From UBA668 sp041918155 (GTDB lineage: Bacteria > Actinomycetota > Acidimicrobiia > Acidimicrobiales > Ilumatobacteraceae), in assembly GCA_041918155.1 (NCBI GenBank), contig JAYRWH010000067.1, forward strand, positions 1 through 64,000: a DNA stretch of 64,000 nucleotides, read 5' to 3'. The translations under genes and the position numbers were made by a program. Below are positions 41,220 through 49,882 of this stretch, one piece after another. Each line of letters begins with the position of its first letter. The first letter of the stretch is position 1. The notes under the pieces are model-generated. The model was not told the origin of the DNA, did not search any database, and was given only the letters and a program-made list of their open reading frames with translations.

Positions 41220-42181
41220 CGGTTGCGTCCTTTCCGGAGCAGCACTTCCACCGGCACCGGGGCGTGCGCCGCCGACTTCTCCACCAAGCGGCAGAACGTG
41301 CACACCTCACCGGTCGTGGGCGAACCGCACGAGGCACACGAACGCAAGCCGTCCACCGCGGCGGCCGAGAGGCCGGCCAGCACCGGCGCCATGTTGTCGA
41401 GGAAGCCGAGGTAGAAGTTGGCCTTCGCCCCCGGCGACTGGGCTTCGATGTCGTTGAGTGCGGCCTTGTAGGCGAGGTGCTTGTTCCCCACCGCCATCGG
41501 GCACTCGTCGACGAGGTAGTCGATGCCGCGCACGATGCACCACGCCGCCATCTCGCGCTCGGTGAGACGCACGAGCGGCTTCACCTTCTTGGGGAACCCG
41601 TCGCGGGCGGGCAGCACCGGCAACTGACGCGCGAGGTACTCCACGTCCCAGCGCAGGGTGTTGCCGAACAACACGGCAGCCTCGTCGTCGAGGTTGTGGC
41701 CGGTGACGAGCACGGTGTAGCCGCCCTCGAGCGCCGCCTTGTCGAACAGGTGGCGCTTGCTGATGCCGCACGCGCTGCAGGGCACGCGCTTGGTCGCCTT
41801 GGAGGCGGTGGGCACGTCGTAGCCGTAGTCCTCGCGCAGCTTCACCTCGATCAGCTTCAGGCCACGCTCGGTGGCGAAGTTGCGCGCGTACTCGGCGGAG
41901 GTGTCGCTGTACTCCCCGATCCCCAGCCCGATGTACAGGCCGTCGGCCTGGTAGCCGAGCTCGACCAGGATGTCCCACACGGCCAGGCTGTCCTTGCCGC
42001 CCGAGACGGCCACGAGCACCTTGTCGTCGAGCCGCAGCATGTCGAACTTCTCGATCGCCTTGGTCACCTGACGGCGGCACAGCTCGACGAAGTGCTCGGC
42101 GCAGAAGTGGGCGTTGTGGCGCGGCAGGTCGATGATCGCCGGTGCCTTGCAGGTGCGGCACTTCGAGCCGACTGCGACCAT
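41216..42181 (-). CDS. TtuA/NcsA-like tRNA thiolation ATPase
   Basis: PP-loop protein of 321 residues: an N-terminal zinc site (CRTCKAPAII, then HFCAEHFVELC), the ATP pyrophosphatase loop LVAVSGGKDSLAVWDIL (about 55-70), a central CSACG catalytic/Fe-S cysteine motif (about 135) and a C-terminal zinc site (CASCGSPTTGEVCTFC). This is the TtuA/CTU1 architecture used for 2-thiolation of tRNA uridines. The ThiS-like gene directly upstream would be its sulfur carrier (TtuB-like). Start ATG 42181 overlaps the carrier's stop as TGATG, and its own stop overlaps trmI. Confidence 0.9.
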   Translation of the reverse strand: MVAVGSKCRTCKAPAIIDLPRHNAHFCAEHFVELCRRQVTKAIEKFDMLRLDDKVLVAVSGGKDSLAVWDILVELGYQADGLYIGLGIGEYSDTSAEYARNFATERGLKLIEVKLREDYGYDVPTASKATKRVPCSACGISKRHLFDKAALEGGYTVLVTGHNLDDEAAVLFGNTLRWDVEYLARQLPVLPARDGFPKKVKPLVRLTEREMAAWCIVRGIDYLVDECPMAVGNKHLAYKAALNDIEAQSPGAKANFYLGFLDNMAPVLAGLSAAAVDGLRSCASCGSPTTGEVCTFCRLVEKSAAHAPVPVEVLLRKGRNR

Positions 42182-42378
42182 CAGGCACCTCCGGAGATGA
42201 CCGGGCGGATCTCCACCACATCGTCGTCGCCGAGATCGGCGTCGCCCGGCACGAGAGTGCCGTTGCGGATGACGAGGTGCGACTCGCGCGGCAACCCCAG
42301 CTCTGCCAACAGCGCGTTGACGTTGCGCCGGCCCTCGACCGTCACCTCGCGCTTGGGATTGCGTAGCAGCACCCTCAT
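42181..42378 (-). CDS. ThiS/MoaD/TtuB-like sulfur-carrier protein ending Gly-Gly-Ala
   Basis: Protein of 65 residues with a ubiquitin-like beta-grasp pattern: VLLRNPKREVTVEG, VNALLAELGLPRESHLVIRNGTLVPGDADL and a C-terminal VVEIRPVISGGA. Sulfur carriers normally end in GG; here one Ala follows the pair. It may be trimmed before activation, or the protein may work differently. Genomic context (overlap with a TtuA-like thiolase) argues for a carrier in tRNA thiolation. ATG 42378 overlaps the upstream stop as ATGA. Confidence 0.82.
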   Translation of the reverse strand: MRVLLRNPKREVTVEGRRNVNALLAELGLPRESHLVIRNGTLVPGDADLGDDDVVEIRPVISGGA

Positions 42379-42644
42379 CGGGCGCGGGCCGCGGCCTTGC
42401 GCTCGGCACGAGTGGCCGGGCGGACGGCGACGATCGTGATCGTGTCGCCCGGCGCCAGGCGCTCGGTGGTGAGTGTCTCTTCCTGGCGGCCCATGAACCG
42501 CCTCACCAGTCGCGGGCCCCACATGAACGCGCCGACGACCAACCACCCGCGGCGGCCACCGAGGACGCCCTTGGAGATGGCGTTCTGGCGCAGCAGCGCG
42601 GTGGGCGACAGCAGGCTGGTCTTCTTCGCCGTGTTGGGCGCCAT
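42375..42644 (-). CDS. Small hydrophobic/basic protein in the tRNA-thiolation operon
   Basis: Protein of 89 residues, with one hydrophobic stretch (GWLVVGAFMWGPRLVRRFMG) that is marginal for a membrane span, and a C-terminal ERLAPGDTITIVAVRP followed by a basic tail (RAERKAAARAR). No family is recognised. It ends in an ATGA overlap with the sulfur-carrier gene and lies 5 bp downstream of the next small gene. Co-translation with the carrier and TtuA-like genes suggests a linked role, but none is evident from the sequence. Confidence 0.65.
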   Translation of the reverse strand: MAPNTAKKTSLLSPTALLRQNAISKGVLGGRRGWLVVGAFMWGPRLVRRFMGRQEETLTTERLAPGDTITIVAVRPATRAERKAAARAR

Positions 42645-42649
42645 GGGGG

Positions 42650-42856
42650 TTACAGCCGTCGGATCTCGACGAACGTGGTCTTCTTCTTGCCGGCGCGGCG
42701 GCCGAGCAAGAAGAAGATGACGAGCAGCAACACCCCACCGACGGCCACGACCGTGATCAGGGTCTGCTTCTTGTCCTCGAGCTTGCCCTGCAAGCCGTCC
42801 TGCGCAATGCGGAACTTGGCCTCGAGGTCGTCGCGGGTGATACGGGGCTGCGCCAT
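42650..42856 (-). CDS. Small single-pass membrane protein
   Basis: Protein of 68 residues: helical, charged N-terminus (RITRDDLEAKFRIAQDGLQGKLEDKK), a transmembrane helix (LITVVAVGGVLLLVIFFLLG) and a basic tail RRAGKKKTTFVEIRRL. The type is common in actinobacteria next to phage-holin-like membrane proteins; the function is unknown. The ATG is one base after the preceding stop, so the two are almost certainly translated together. Its position 5 bp before the 89-residue gene continues the operon. Confidence 0.75.
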   Translation of the reverse strand: MAQPRITRDDLEAKFRIAQDGLQGKLEDKKQTLITVVAVGGVLLLVIFFLLGRRAGKKKTTFVEIRRL

Positions 42857-42857
42857 G

Positions 42858-43208
42858 TCAGGTGTGCTCCTTGTTCAGGGGCTTCTTGCTGATGCGGGTG
42901 AGGGCGATGACGGCGACCACGAGGCACGCCAGCAGTGCGATGAGATACGGCAGCAGGCTCATCCAGCGACCGGCGAAGGTTCCGGGCCACTCCGCCTGGA
43001 TCATACGCAGCACGCCCAGCGAGACGAACGCCGTGCCACCGCCGATGAGCAGGGCGCCGATGATGCCGAACGCGATCCAGCGGCCCGCGCCCTTCAGCGG
43101 CCCGAGCGTCTCCTGGCGGGCGTAGTCCTTGACGAGCTGCACCAGCTCACCCACGCTGGCACCAGAGCCTGCCTTCTTGCTATCGCGATCCGTCTCGGGC
43201 ACGCCCAT
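42858..43208 (-). CDS. Holin-like (phage-holin family) integral membrane protein
   Basis: Protein of 116 residues with a soluble N-terminus SVGELVQLVKDYARQETLGPLKG and two transmembrane helices (about 48-70 and 88-108). This fits the phage_holin_3-type or Act-Hol superfamily found on many actinobacterial chromosomes and not necessarily of phage origin. No lysis gene, phage gene or integrase is near, so a phage role is not supported. ATG 43208 is preferred to an upstream in-frame ATG at 43235 because the latter adds residues without conservation. It heads the run of small membrane-protein genes. Confidence 0.75.
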   Translation of the reverse strand: MGVPETDRDSKKAGSGASVGELVQLVKDYARQETLGPLKGAGRWIAFGIIGALLIGGGTAFVSLGVLRMIQAEWPGTFAGRWMSLLPYLIALLACLVVAVIALTRISKKPLNKEHT

Positions 43209-43251
43209 ATGTGTACCACGCAGGCGGCCGTTCACCTACCGCGAACGGCGA

Positions 43252-43869
43252 TCAACCGTGCAAACGGAACTGCAGGACGGGCTCGATCTCGTCGAGCAGC
43301 CCGGCCAATCTGTGGGCACGAACCCCCGCTCCGCCGGCGCACAGCAGGTCGTAACGGTCGGCGTCGCCGAGCGGCGCCAGCCAGGCAAGCTGGTACGTGA
43401 GCAGCACCGGGTCGTCGCTGGGCTCCACCCCTTGATCGCGGTTGGGGTCGCCGACCTCCACCGCCAAGGCCGCCGCCCGGCGCGTTCGGCGGCCCAGTTC
43501 CGTGAGCGTTTCGGCATCGACTGCGTCCCCCGGGTCGTCGGGCCAGTCCTCCACGTCGGCGCACGGGTACGGATCATCCGCCAGCCAGTTCACGGCACGG
43601 ATCCGGCGCCCCATCCCCGCCACGACCGCGTAGCGGCCGTCGGGGGTCTGGGCCGCGCGCAGCACGGTGGCCACGCAGCCGACGTCGTTGCGCTGGTCAC
43701 CGCCGCCCACCTCCTTGCCCCGGGCGATCAGCACCACCCCGAACTCCGGGTCAGGCGCCGCGAGCACATCGATCATCAGCGCCCGGTAGCGGGGCTCGAA
43801 CACGTGCAGCTGCAGAAGCGAACCAGGCAGCATCGTCGTGCCGATCGGGAACATGGGCATGCGGGCCAC
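43252..43869 (-). CDS. Lon substrate-binding (LON N-terminal) domain protein
   Basis: Stand-alone ATP-dependent protease La N-terminal domain, 205 residues: MFPIGTTMLPGSLLQLHVFEPRYRALMIDVL is the PUA-like LON domain signature, followed by FGVVLIARGKEVGGGDQR and VGCVATVLRAAQ. It lacks ATPase and protease domains; such proteins are widely conserved and uncharacterised, perhaps a substrate adaptor. GTG 43869 follows TAGCGT (minus strand, 43881-43876) by 6 nt. It lies 18 bp after the PBP4-like gene on the same strand. Confidence 0.9.
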   Translation of the reverse strand: MARMPMFPIGTTMLPGSLLQLHVFEPRYRALMIDVLAAPDPEFGVVLIARGKEVGGGDQRNDVGCVATVLRAAQTPDGRYAVVAGMGRRIRAVNWLADDPYPCADVEDWPDDPGDAVDAETLTELGRRTRRAAALAVEVGDPNRDQGVEPSDDPVLLTYQLAWLAPLGDADRYDLLCAGGAGVRAHRLAGLLDEIEPVLQFRLHG

Positions 43870-43887
43870 GCGCCGACGCTATCCCCC

Positions 43888-45339
43888 TCAGCGTGGACCG
43901 AGCTCGGCCGAACTCGGTACGGCGAGGTAGGTGCCCATGATGCCCGCGAACAACTCCCAGATCGGCCGGTAGATGATCTGCTCGGCGATCTGGGGCCCGT
44001 TCAACAACATCACGAACTCGATCGTGCGCCCGTCTTCCAGCGGAATGTAGCCCGACAACGTCTTGGCCCCGGGATTGCCGCCCACCCCGTCCTGGTAGTT
44101 GAACATGGTGCCGGTCGTGGCGCGGATCTTCCCGAACAGCGGGCTGCCGCTGGCGAAGTCTAAATCGAGCAGGCCACCAGGCTGGCCGCCAGCGGGCATA
44201 CCGGTGCCGATCGCGTCGGCCGGCGATCCGTGCTGCAGCACGGCAAGCAACGCCTGGCACGTCATCCGGTTCGCGTCGGAGAGCCCCGAGCCGTCGACGA
44301 TCCACAACCCGTCGAACGGGACGTTCCATTCGCCGAGCTTCTGGATCACCACGTTGAGCCCGGCCTGCAGGGTGCCCGAGCCGCCGGCGGCGATGCCGAT
44401 CTCCTTGAGGAGCATCTCCGCGGTGTTGACATCGTTCGTCGTGAGCATCTCCTGGATGATCAGCGGCAACGGATTCGACTGGATCGTGGCGACGGTCGTG
44501 GTGCTCGACGACCGGCCCGACCTTCCATCACCTTCCACCTTGATGCCCTTCTCCTCGAGCAGGGCGGTGAACACGCGAGCGGCGCCGATGACCGGGTTGC
44601 TCGACACCTTCGTCGCGGTCTCGCGCGCGTCGTTCACGAGGAGCGCCGAGATCGGGCCGCCCCCCTGGACCCGCTGGTCGGCGGTCCAGGCCGTCGGGTA
44701 CCACTCATCGTCGTACTTCGACGCGTCGCCGACCACCGCGCCGTACACATGCTTGACTCCGGCGGCGACGACGAGGTCGGCGAGTTCATCGATCGTGGTC
44801 TTGTTGAACGGCGGGTGCGCAGTGTCGGGGCCGTTCCACCAGAAGCTGCTGAGCAGCGGATCGCCACCCCCGACGAGGAACAAGTTGCCGCGCACGAAAC
44901 CATCGGCGTCCACCTCGCCCTGCACGAGCGTCGTGAAACGATGGTCCGCGCCGAGCACATCGAGCGCCACCGCCGCGGTGACGATCATCATGTTGCCGGC
45001 GGGGCGCAACGACTTCGTCTCGTTCTTCGCCCCGACCGGTTCGCCATCGATGGAGATATCGACGCACGACGAGTCGTCGATCGTGTTGAGCAGGGGGATC
45101 AGCGCGTTCTTGAACTGGCTGCCGAGCGCTTCGCGGGTCAGGATCGACGGAGCCCGGCGCACGGACAGCAGCGGTGTGGTGAGCACCGACGGGGCCACGA
45201 CCGGGGCGCCGTTGTCGGCCGACACATCCACCGCGGCCGGCTGACGGCTGTCGGCCACCTTCCACACCAGCCCCAACGCCGCCGCGGGGATCAGCGCCGC
45301 GACCAGGAGCGCCGGATAGGGGTTGCGACTGCCCGACAT
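43888..45339 (-). CDS. PBP4-like D-alanyl-D-alanine carboxypeptidase homologue lacking catalytic residues
   Basis: Peptidase S13 (DacB/PBP4) fold of 483 residues with an N-terminal membrane anchor (ALLVAALIPAAALGLVWK). Family landmarks remain: AVALDVLGADHRFTTLVQGEV, LFLVGGGDPLLSS, DGSGLSDANRMT and TLSGYIPLEDGRTIEFVMLLNG. But the SxxK box, expected at residues 115-118 after LRPA, reads GNMM, and the KTG box reads TTG (44110-44118). Nucleophile Ser, general-base Lys and KTG Lys are all lost, so this is probably a non-hydrolytic structural or regulatory protein. The ATG overlaps the upstream stop as TGATG. Confidence 0.87.
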   Translation of the reverse strand: MSGSRNPYPALLVAALIPAAALGLVWKVADSRQPAAVDVSADNGAPVVAPSVLTTPLLSVRRAPSILTREALGSQFKNALIPLLNTIDDSSCVDISIDGEPVGAKNETKSLRPAGNMMIVTAAVALDVLGADHRFTTLVQGEVDADGFVRGNLFLVGGGDPLLSSFWWNGPDTAHPPFNKTTIDELADLVVAAGVKHVYGAVVGDASKYDDEWYPTAWTADQRVQGGGPISALLVNDARETATKVSSNPVIGAARVFTALLEEKGIKVEGDGRSGRSSSTTTVATIQSNPLPLIIQEMLTTNDVNTAEMLLKEIGIAAGGSGTLQAGLNVVIQKLGEWNVPFDGLWIVDGSGLSDANRMTCQALLAVLQHGSPADAIGTGMPAGGQPGGLLDLDFASGSPLFGKIRATTGTMFNYQDGVGGNPGAKTLSGYIPLEDGRTIEFVMLLNGPQIAEQIIYRPIWELFAGIMGTYLAVPSSAELGPR

Positions 45340-47495
45340 CAGCCCAAGCCCCTCGTTCGGCGGAAGGCGGCGTACTGCCAGAGATGGCCGAGTGCCACGA
45401 CGGCACGGTTGCCGCTCGCGTAGCAGAGCCGACCGCTCGCGCGAACCGCTCGCGGGCCGGCGTTGTCGGGGTCGGCCACCGCGAGCTCGGTGGCGCACAG
45501 GATGGGTTTCGCGTACTGCTCGCTGAGCGCGGCGGCGGCCTCGGCGAAGCGCTCGTCCTGGCGTTCGTGGTAGGCGACGATCCGCTCGAGGCCGTATGCG
45601 GGATAGAAGCGGCCCTCGCGCATCAGGCGGCCCTGATTGCTCTGGATCCCGAGACCAAGGTAGATGATCGCGTGTACGTCAGGGTGGGCGGCGATGAGTT
45701 CCATCACCTCGGGGATCGTGTCCCGAGTCTCCCCGCCGGCACAATCGACGGGGTTGTTGCGGCTCCAACGCGGCGGCAGCTTCGTGTCGATCTGCGCCTT
45801 CAGGTCGTCGGGCAAGGTGAGCAACCGCAGCCGTCCGTCACGCGCGATCGCATCGCTCGTCACGACACCCCAGCCGCCGGCGGTGGTGAGCACCACCGTG
45901 TTGGGTCCCTGCGGCAGCGGTTGGGTGGCGAACGTGGCCGCAGCCTCGAAGGCCTCCTCGACGGTCGCGGCGCGGGTGACTCCCGCCTGCCGGCAGGCGC
46001 CATCGAACACCTTGTCGTTCGCCGCGAGGGCCCCGGTGTGGCTGGCCGCGGCGCGAGCCCCGCCCTCGGTGGCGCCACCCTTCACGATCACGAGCGGCTT
46101 GCGCGCCGCGACAGCGGCGAAACGATCAAGCAGCGCGCGGCCGTCGGTGATGCCCTCGACATAGCCGAGCGACACGGCTGTGGCGTCGTCGTCGGCGTAC
46201 CAGTCGAGGTAATCGGCTGGGGTGACTGCCGCGGCGTTGCCGGCCGACACGGCGCGGCTGATGCCCACACCGGTCTGGCGCGCGTAGTTGAGGAAGCTGC
46301 TGACGAAGTTGCCACTCTGGCTGGCCACGCCGATGCGCCCCGCAGGCGGGTACGGGGCGACGATCTGGGCACACAGCGACGCTGGCGTGCTCACCACGCC
46401 CTGCCCGTTCGGCCCGGCGAGCAGGATGCCCAACTCGTCGGCGAGCGCGACCAACGCGGCCTCGGCGACGCGCCCGGCGTCACCGGCCTCCCCGTAACCG
46501 GCGCTCGTTAGGAACGCGGCCTTCACGCCCTTCGCCGCGCATGCGCGCAGCAACTCGGTGTTCGCGCTCGCCGGCGTGCACACGAAAACTAGATCGATCA
46601 CTCCATCGGGAAGGGCGGCGACGTCGGCGACGGTGCGGATGCCGAGCACCTCCTCGCCCTGAAGGTTGGTGCCGTAGACAGCGCCGGCGAACCCACCCGC
46701 GAGCAGGTTGTGCAGGCTGACGAAACCGAACTTCCCCGGATGCGACGAGGCTCCGGCAACGAGCACGCCGCGCGGCTCGAAGAGTGCCCGGAACTGTTCA
46801 TCGGTGGGCCGTGGCCGCAGGGCGGGGGTGGGGGCATCCGCGGTGCCGATCTCCACGAGCGCGTCCACCGCCACCGGCGTACCGTCGGCGCGCACGATGA
46901 GGGGGTTGACGTCGACGCTGGCAACATCGGGCCGTGCGGCGGCCAGCGCCGAGAGCCCGAGCAGCACCTGCGCGAGCATCGCCCGATCCACCGCGGCCTC
47001 GCCGCGGAACGGCCCGAGCAGCTTCTGTGTGGCCAGCCCGTCGATCATCTCGTGGGCGTCGACCTCGGTGAGCGGCACGGGGCGGAACACGACATCGGCG
47101 AGCGCCTCGGCGAGCACACCGCCAACGCCGAGCATGACGTTGGCGCCGAACTGCGGATCGCGCACGACACCGGCAATCAGTTCGCGATTGCCGCTGACCA
47201 TCGGGGCGACGAGCACGCTCACCAGGCCGTCCGCGGGAGTGGCCGCAGCGAGCAACTCGGCGGACGCGGATTCGACCGCGGCCGCGTCTGCCAGGCGCAG
47301 CTTCACGAGCCCGCGCTCGGTCTTGTGCGCGATCGCGTCGCCGCACAACTTGGCCACGACGGGGAAGCCCAACTCGGCTGCGGCGGCGGCCGCGGCGGCC
47401 GCGGTGGCAACTTCCCGCTCGGGAGCGAGGGGAACTCCGTATTCGAGCAGGAGTGCTTTCGATGCGGTTTCCGAGAGCGTCCGGCCGGTGGTCAT
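45339..47495 (-). CDS. ADP-forming acyl-CoA (acetyl-CoA-type) synthetase, fused subunits
   Basis: Protein of 718 residues combining the subunits of ADP-forming acyl-CoA synthetase: N-terminal ATP-grasp domain (about 1-215; ELGFPVVAKLCGDAIAHKTE, GLVKLRL, DVNPLIV), then CoA-binding domain (about 235-360; GVLVAGASSHPGKFGFVSLHN), then succinyl-CoA-ligase-like domains with GRIGVASQSGNF and HTGALAANDKVFDGACR, whose His is the phosphorylated residue. It interconverts acyl-CoA plus ADP and Pi with acid plus CoA and ATP; the acyl group is not known. ATG 47495 or GTG 47498 is the start, after TACCGT (47511-47506). It is coupled to the PBP4-like gene. Confidence 0.85.
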   Translation of the reverse strand: MTTGRTLSETASKALLLEYGVPLAPEREVATAAAAAAAAAELGFPVVAKLCGDAIAHKTERGLVKLRLADAAAVESASAELLAAATPADGLVSVLVAPMVSGNRELIAGVVRDPQFGANVMLGVGGVLAEALADVVFRPVPLTEVDAHEMIDGLATQKLLGPFRGEAAVDRAMLAQVLLGLSALAAARPDVASVDVNPLIVRADGTPVAVDALVEIGTADAPTPALRPRPTDEQFRALFEPRGVLVAGASSHPGKFGFVSLHNLLAGGFAGAVYGTNLQGEEVLGIRTVADVAALPDGVIDLVFVCTPASANTELLRACAAKGVKAAFLTSAGYGEAGDAGRVAEAALVALADELGILLAGPNGQGVVSTPASLCAQIVAPYPPAGRIGVASQSGNFVSSFLNYARQTGVGISRAVSAGNAAAVTPADYLDWYADDDATAVSLGYVEGITDGRALLDRFAAVAARKPLVIVKGGATEGGARAAASHTGALAANDKVFDGACRQAGVTRAATVEEAFEAAATFATQPLPQGPNTVVLTTAGGWGVVTSDAIARDGRLRLLTLPDDLKAQIDTKLPPRWSRNNPVDCAGGETRDTIPEVMELIAAHPDVHAIIYLGLGIQSNQGRLMREGRFYPAYGLERIVAYHERQDERFAEAAAALSEQYAKPILCATELAVADPDNAGPRAVRASGRLCYASGNRAVVALGHLWQYAAFRRTRGLG

Positions 47496-47585
47496 CACGT
47501 CTGCCACGGTAGCCAACCGAGTGGCGCAGAAGCCGGACACTCCCACCATGCGCCACGCACGACGGGGGTGTGAGATCGTGGAGGC

Positions 47586-48674
47586 ATGCCGTCGGTCGCT
47601 GCTGCACAGGTGCTCACCCCGGCCGGGATGATCGGCCCGGCGCAGGTGACCTGGGAGGGCGACACGATCACCGTCGTTGAGCGAGTCGCGAACGCCCCCA
47701 ATCGCACGCTCGTGCCCGGTTTCGTCGACTTGCAGGTGAACGGCATCGACGGCATCGATGTCGGCACCGCGTGCGGGGCCGACTGGGAGCAGCTCGACCG
47801 ACTGCTGCTCGCCCAGGGTGTCACCACATGGTGCCCCACACTGGGCACCGCTCCCCTGGCGTCATACGCGCTGCCGTTGGCGCGCATCGCCGAGGCCGCC
47901 GGCCGGTCGGCCCAAGCGCGGCCCACGATCGCCGGAGCCCATCTCGAGGGCCCTTTCCTCGGCGGTGCCCCCGGTGCCCACCGGCGGGAGTTGATCGTGC
48001 CGATCGACCTCGACTGGCTCGCCACTCTGCCCCCTCACGTCGCGGTGGTCACCCTCGGCGCCGAACAGCCACTCGCTGTGGAAGCCACGCGCATGTTGGC
48101 CGGCGCCGGTCGCCTGGTGGCAATCGGCCACACGCTTGCGGACGAGGCACAGTTCGACGCCGTCGTGGCCGCGGGAGCGCGGCTCACCACCCACCTGTTC
48201 AACGGGATGAGCGGCATGCATCACCGCTCCCCCGGCGTCGCCGTCTTCGCCATGACGAACGATGCTGTCGCCGCCTCGTTGATCGCCGACGGGGTGCACG
48301 TGCACCCGCGGGTGCTGCGGATCGCGTTCGCCGCGCTGGCGCCGACCCGGGCCGTCCTCGTGACCGATTCCGTCGGGTGGCGCACCGGTGCCGTCGGCCC
48401 GGTGCGGTTGGAGATACGCCACGGCGCTCCCCGCCTGCTCGATGGAACCCTGGCCGGCAGCGTGCTGACGATGGACACCGCCGTGCGCGTGTGTGTCGCC
48501 GCCGGTATCGAGTTGCACCACGCGCTGCTCGCCGCCACGGCGAACCCGGCACGTCTGCTCGGCCTCGCTGATCGCGGCGTGATCCAGCCGGGGATGCGGG
48601 CCGACCTCGTGGCCCTGGCCGCCGACCTGCAGGTCGAGCAGGTCTGGGCCGGCGGCGCCGCTGTGCCCCGCTGA
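47586..48674 (+). CDS. nagA: N-acetylglucosamine-6-phosphate deacetylase
   Basis: Amidohydrolase of 362 residues that converts GlcNAc-6-phosphate to glucosamine-6-phosphate and acetate. Metal and substrate motifs: LVPGFVDLQVNGIDGIDV (start of the TIM barrel), GAHLEGPFLGGAPGAHRRE, GHTLADEAQFDAVVAAGA, THLFNGMSGMHHRSPG, SLIADGVHVHPRVL and LVTDSVG with the catalytic Asp. It recycles wall amino sugars, which fits the wall hydrolases and the RpiR-family regulator elsewhere in the window. No nagB partner lies next to it. The start is ATG 47586. Confidence 0.93.
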   Translation: MPSVAAAQVLTPAGMIGPAQVTWEGDTITVVERVANAPNRTLVPGFVDLQVNGIDGIDVGTACGADWEQLDRLLLAQGVTTWCPTLGTAPLASYALPLARIAEAAGRSAQARPTIAGAHLEGPFLGGAPGAHRRELIVPIDLDWLATLPPHVAVVTLGAEQPLAVEATRMLAGAGRLVAIGHTLADEAQFDAVVAAGARLTTHLFNGMSGMHHRSPGVAVFAMTNDAVAASLIADGVHVHPRVLRIAFAALAPTRAVLVTDSVGWRTGAVGPVRLEIRHGAPRLLDGTLAGSVLTMDTAVRVCVAAGIELHHALLAATANPARLLGLADRGVIQPGMRADLVALAADLQVEQVWAGGAAVPR

Positions 48675-48697
48675 CTGGGCCGTTACCCTTGACGCGC

Positions 48698-49093
48698 ATG
48701 CAGATCGTCTCCGCACTGTTCGTCGAGAACTTCGAGTTGCGCCAGGCCCCCGGCCCGGCCACCCGGATCGATCTCACCGGGGCGATGTTCTCCATGGCGG
48801 CACCCGATCCCGTGCCGGTCACGATCGCTCCGCACCTGGTCGCGCTCATCTGGTGCCCCACCGATGAGGCCGGTCAGGGTGTGTTCGAGGTCGTGTTCCG
48901 CAACGGTCCGGCCGAGGACGACGAGCAGATCGCCCGCAACGTCAGCCCGTTCAGCGTCGAGCCGGGCAAGTTCACCTATCGGCTGGTGCGCGGCGAGCTG
49001 GAGTTCATCGAGTACCGCCAGATCTTCGCCCACTGCCGCGTCGATCGCGGGCCGTGGCACCTGGTGCCCTTCACCCTGTTGCCACCAGTCTGA
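48698..49093 (+). CDS. Conserved hypothetical protein
   Basis: Protein of 131 residues with beta-rich sequence (ALFVENFELRQAPGPATRIDLTG, then VFEVVFRNG, FTYRLVRGELEFIEYRQIFAHCRVD) ending FTLLPPV. No family name is known to me; related genomes carry similar short proteins annotated as hypothetical. A single-domain soluble fold is likely. TACCCT (48684-48689) ends 8 nt before ATG 48698, suggesting a leaderless start. The 3' end overlaps the convergent DUF6629-like gene by 23 bp. Confidence 0.72.
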   Translation: MQIVSALFVENFELRQAPGPATRIDLTGAMFSMAAPDPVPVTIAPHLVALIWCPTDEAGQGVFEVVFRNGPAEDDEQIARNVSPFSVEPGKFTYRLVRGELEFIEYRQIFAHCRVDRGPWHLVPFTLLPPV

Positions 49094-49739
49094 TCCGCTT
49101 CGTGCCACCCCGGCCGTAGCGCAGGTGCAGGGCGAAGAGGCCGCTGCACAGCGCCGCCCAACCGCACCACAGGGAGGCGAACCCGTCGATCGCCAGCTTG
49201 GCCAACACAAAGACTGCGACGAGGTTGACGATGCCGAAGATCGCGATGTCGCGATGGCTGGACAGCAGCATCGCCCCGCACGTCGCTACCACGTACGCGC
49301 CGACGACGAGCAGGCCGGCGCGGAGATCCGTGGAATAGCCGAGGTGCAGATGGCCCAACTCGGCGCGTACCGGACCGCGGAGCATCGCTGCGAGCAGCAG
49401 TGCCGACACGGCCGCGCCGAGGGCCACGAACCCCGCCATCGCCTGGCGGCGCTTCGGCGAGGTCTCCATGACCAACAGCGCCAGCGGCACATAGATGGGT
49501 AGCACCACGAAGGCGAAGAGCAGGTAGATCCAGATCGCCAGCGTGCCGAGGGCGCTGCTGATGTGGCCCTGGAGGCCCCACCACACGAACGCCTCGTCGA
49601 TCTGGTGCAGGCCGAGCAGCAAGGGCAGCGCGGCCATCGGCAGGTAGCGGCGCCGACCCTTCACATGGCGGAGCACGTCGATCCCGATGCCGCCGACGAC
49701 GGCGCCGCCGACGAGGTCTGCCTGGGCAGAGAAGCACAT
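49071..49739 (-). CDS. DUF6629-like multi-pass membrane protein
   Basis: Membrane protein of 222 residues with about seven transmembrane helices. N-terminal MCFSAQADLVGGAVVGGIGIDVL is the hallmark of the DUF6629 family, and ALPLLLGLHQIDEAFVWWGLQGH supplies the conserved His, Asp and Glu. The family is uncharacterised; its start resembles sequences beside lipoprotein or Cys-modified proteins. ATG 49739 is the only start that keeps the conserved MCFSA. It converges on the preceding short gene and is divergent from the transketolase gene. Confidence 0.85.
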   Translation of the reverse strand: MCFSAQADLVGGAVVGGIGIDVLRHVKGRRRYLPMAALPLLLGLHQIDEAFVWWGLQGHISSALGTLAIWIYLLFAFVVLPIYVPLALLVMETSPKRRQAMAGFVALGAAVSALLLAAMLRGPVRAELGHLHLGYSTDLRAGLLVVGAYVVATCGAMLLSSHRDIAIFGIVNLVAVFVLAKLAIDGFASLWCGWAALCSGLFALHLRYGRGGTKRIRLVATG

Positions 49740-49882
49740 GACTGCCGCCTTCCGGTCGGGCGGGCACCGGCGAATCCGGCAGCGGCAGAACCTGAATTGC
49801 ACCGTACGCCACTCGGGCCTCCCACGCACGCTGGGCGCATGCACCCCTCCGCGGGCCGACCCGCCGGGTACAGTCAGATCTC

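Noticed and set aside
42858..43208. Prophage remnant because of a holin-like gene
   Set aside because: The gene is a chromosomal two-helix membrane protein in a housekeeping operon; no phage genes or integrase occur anywhere near.
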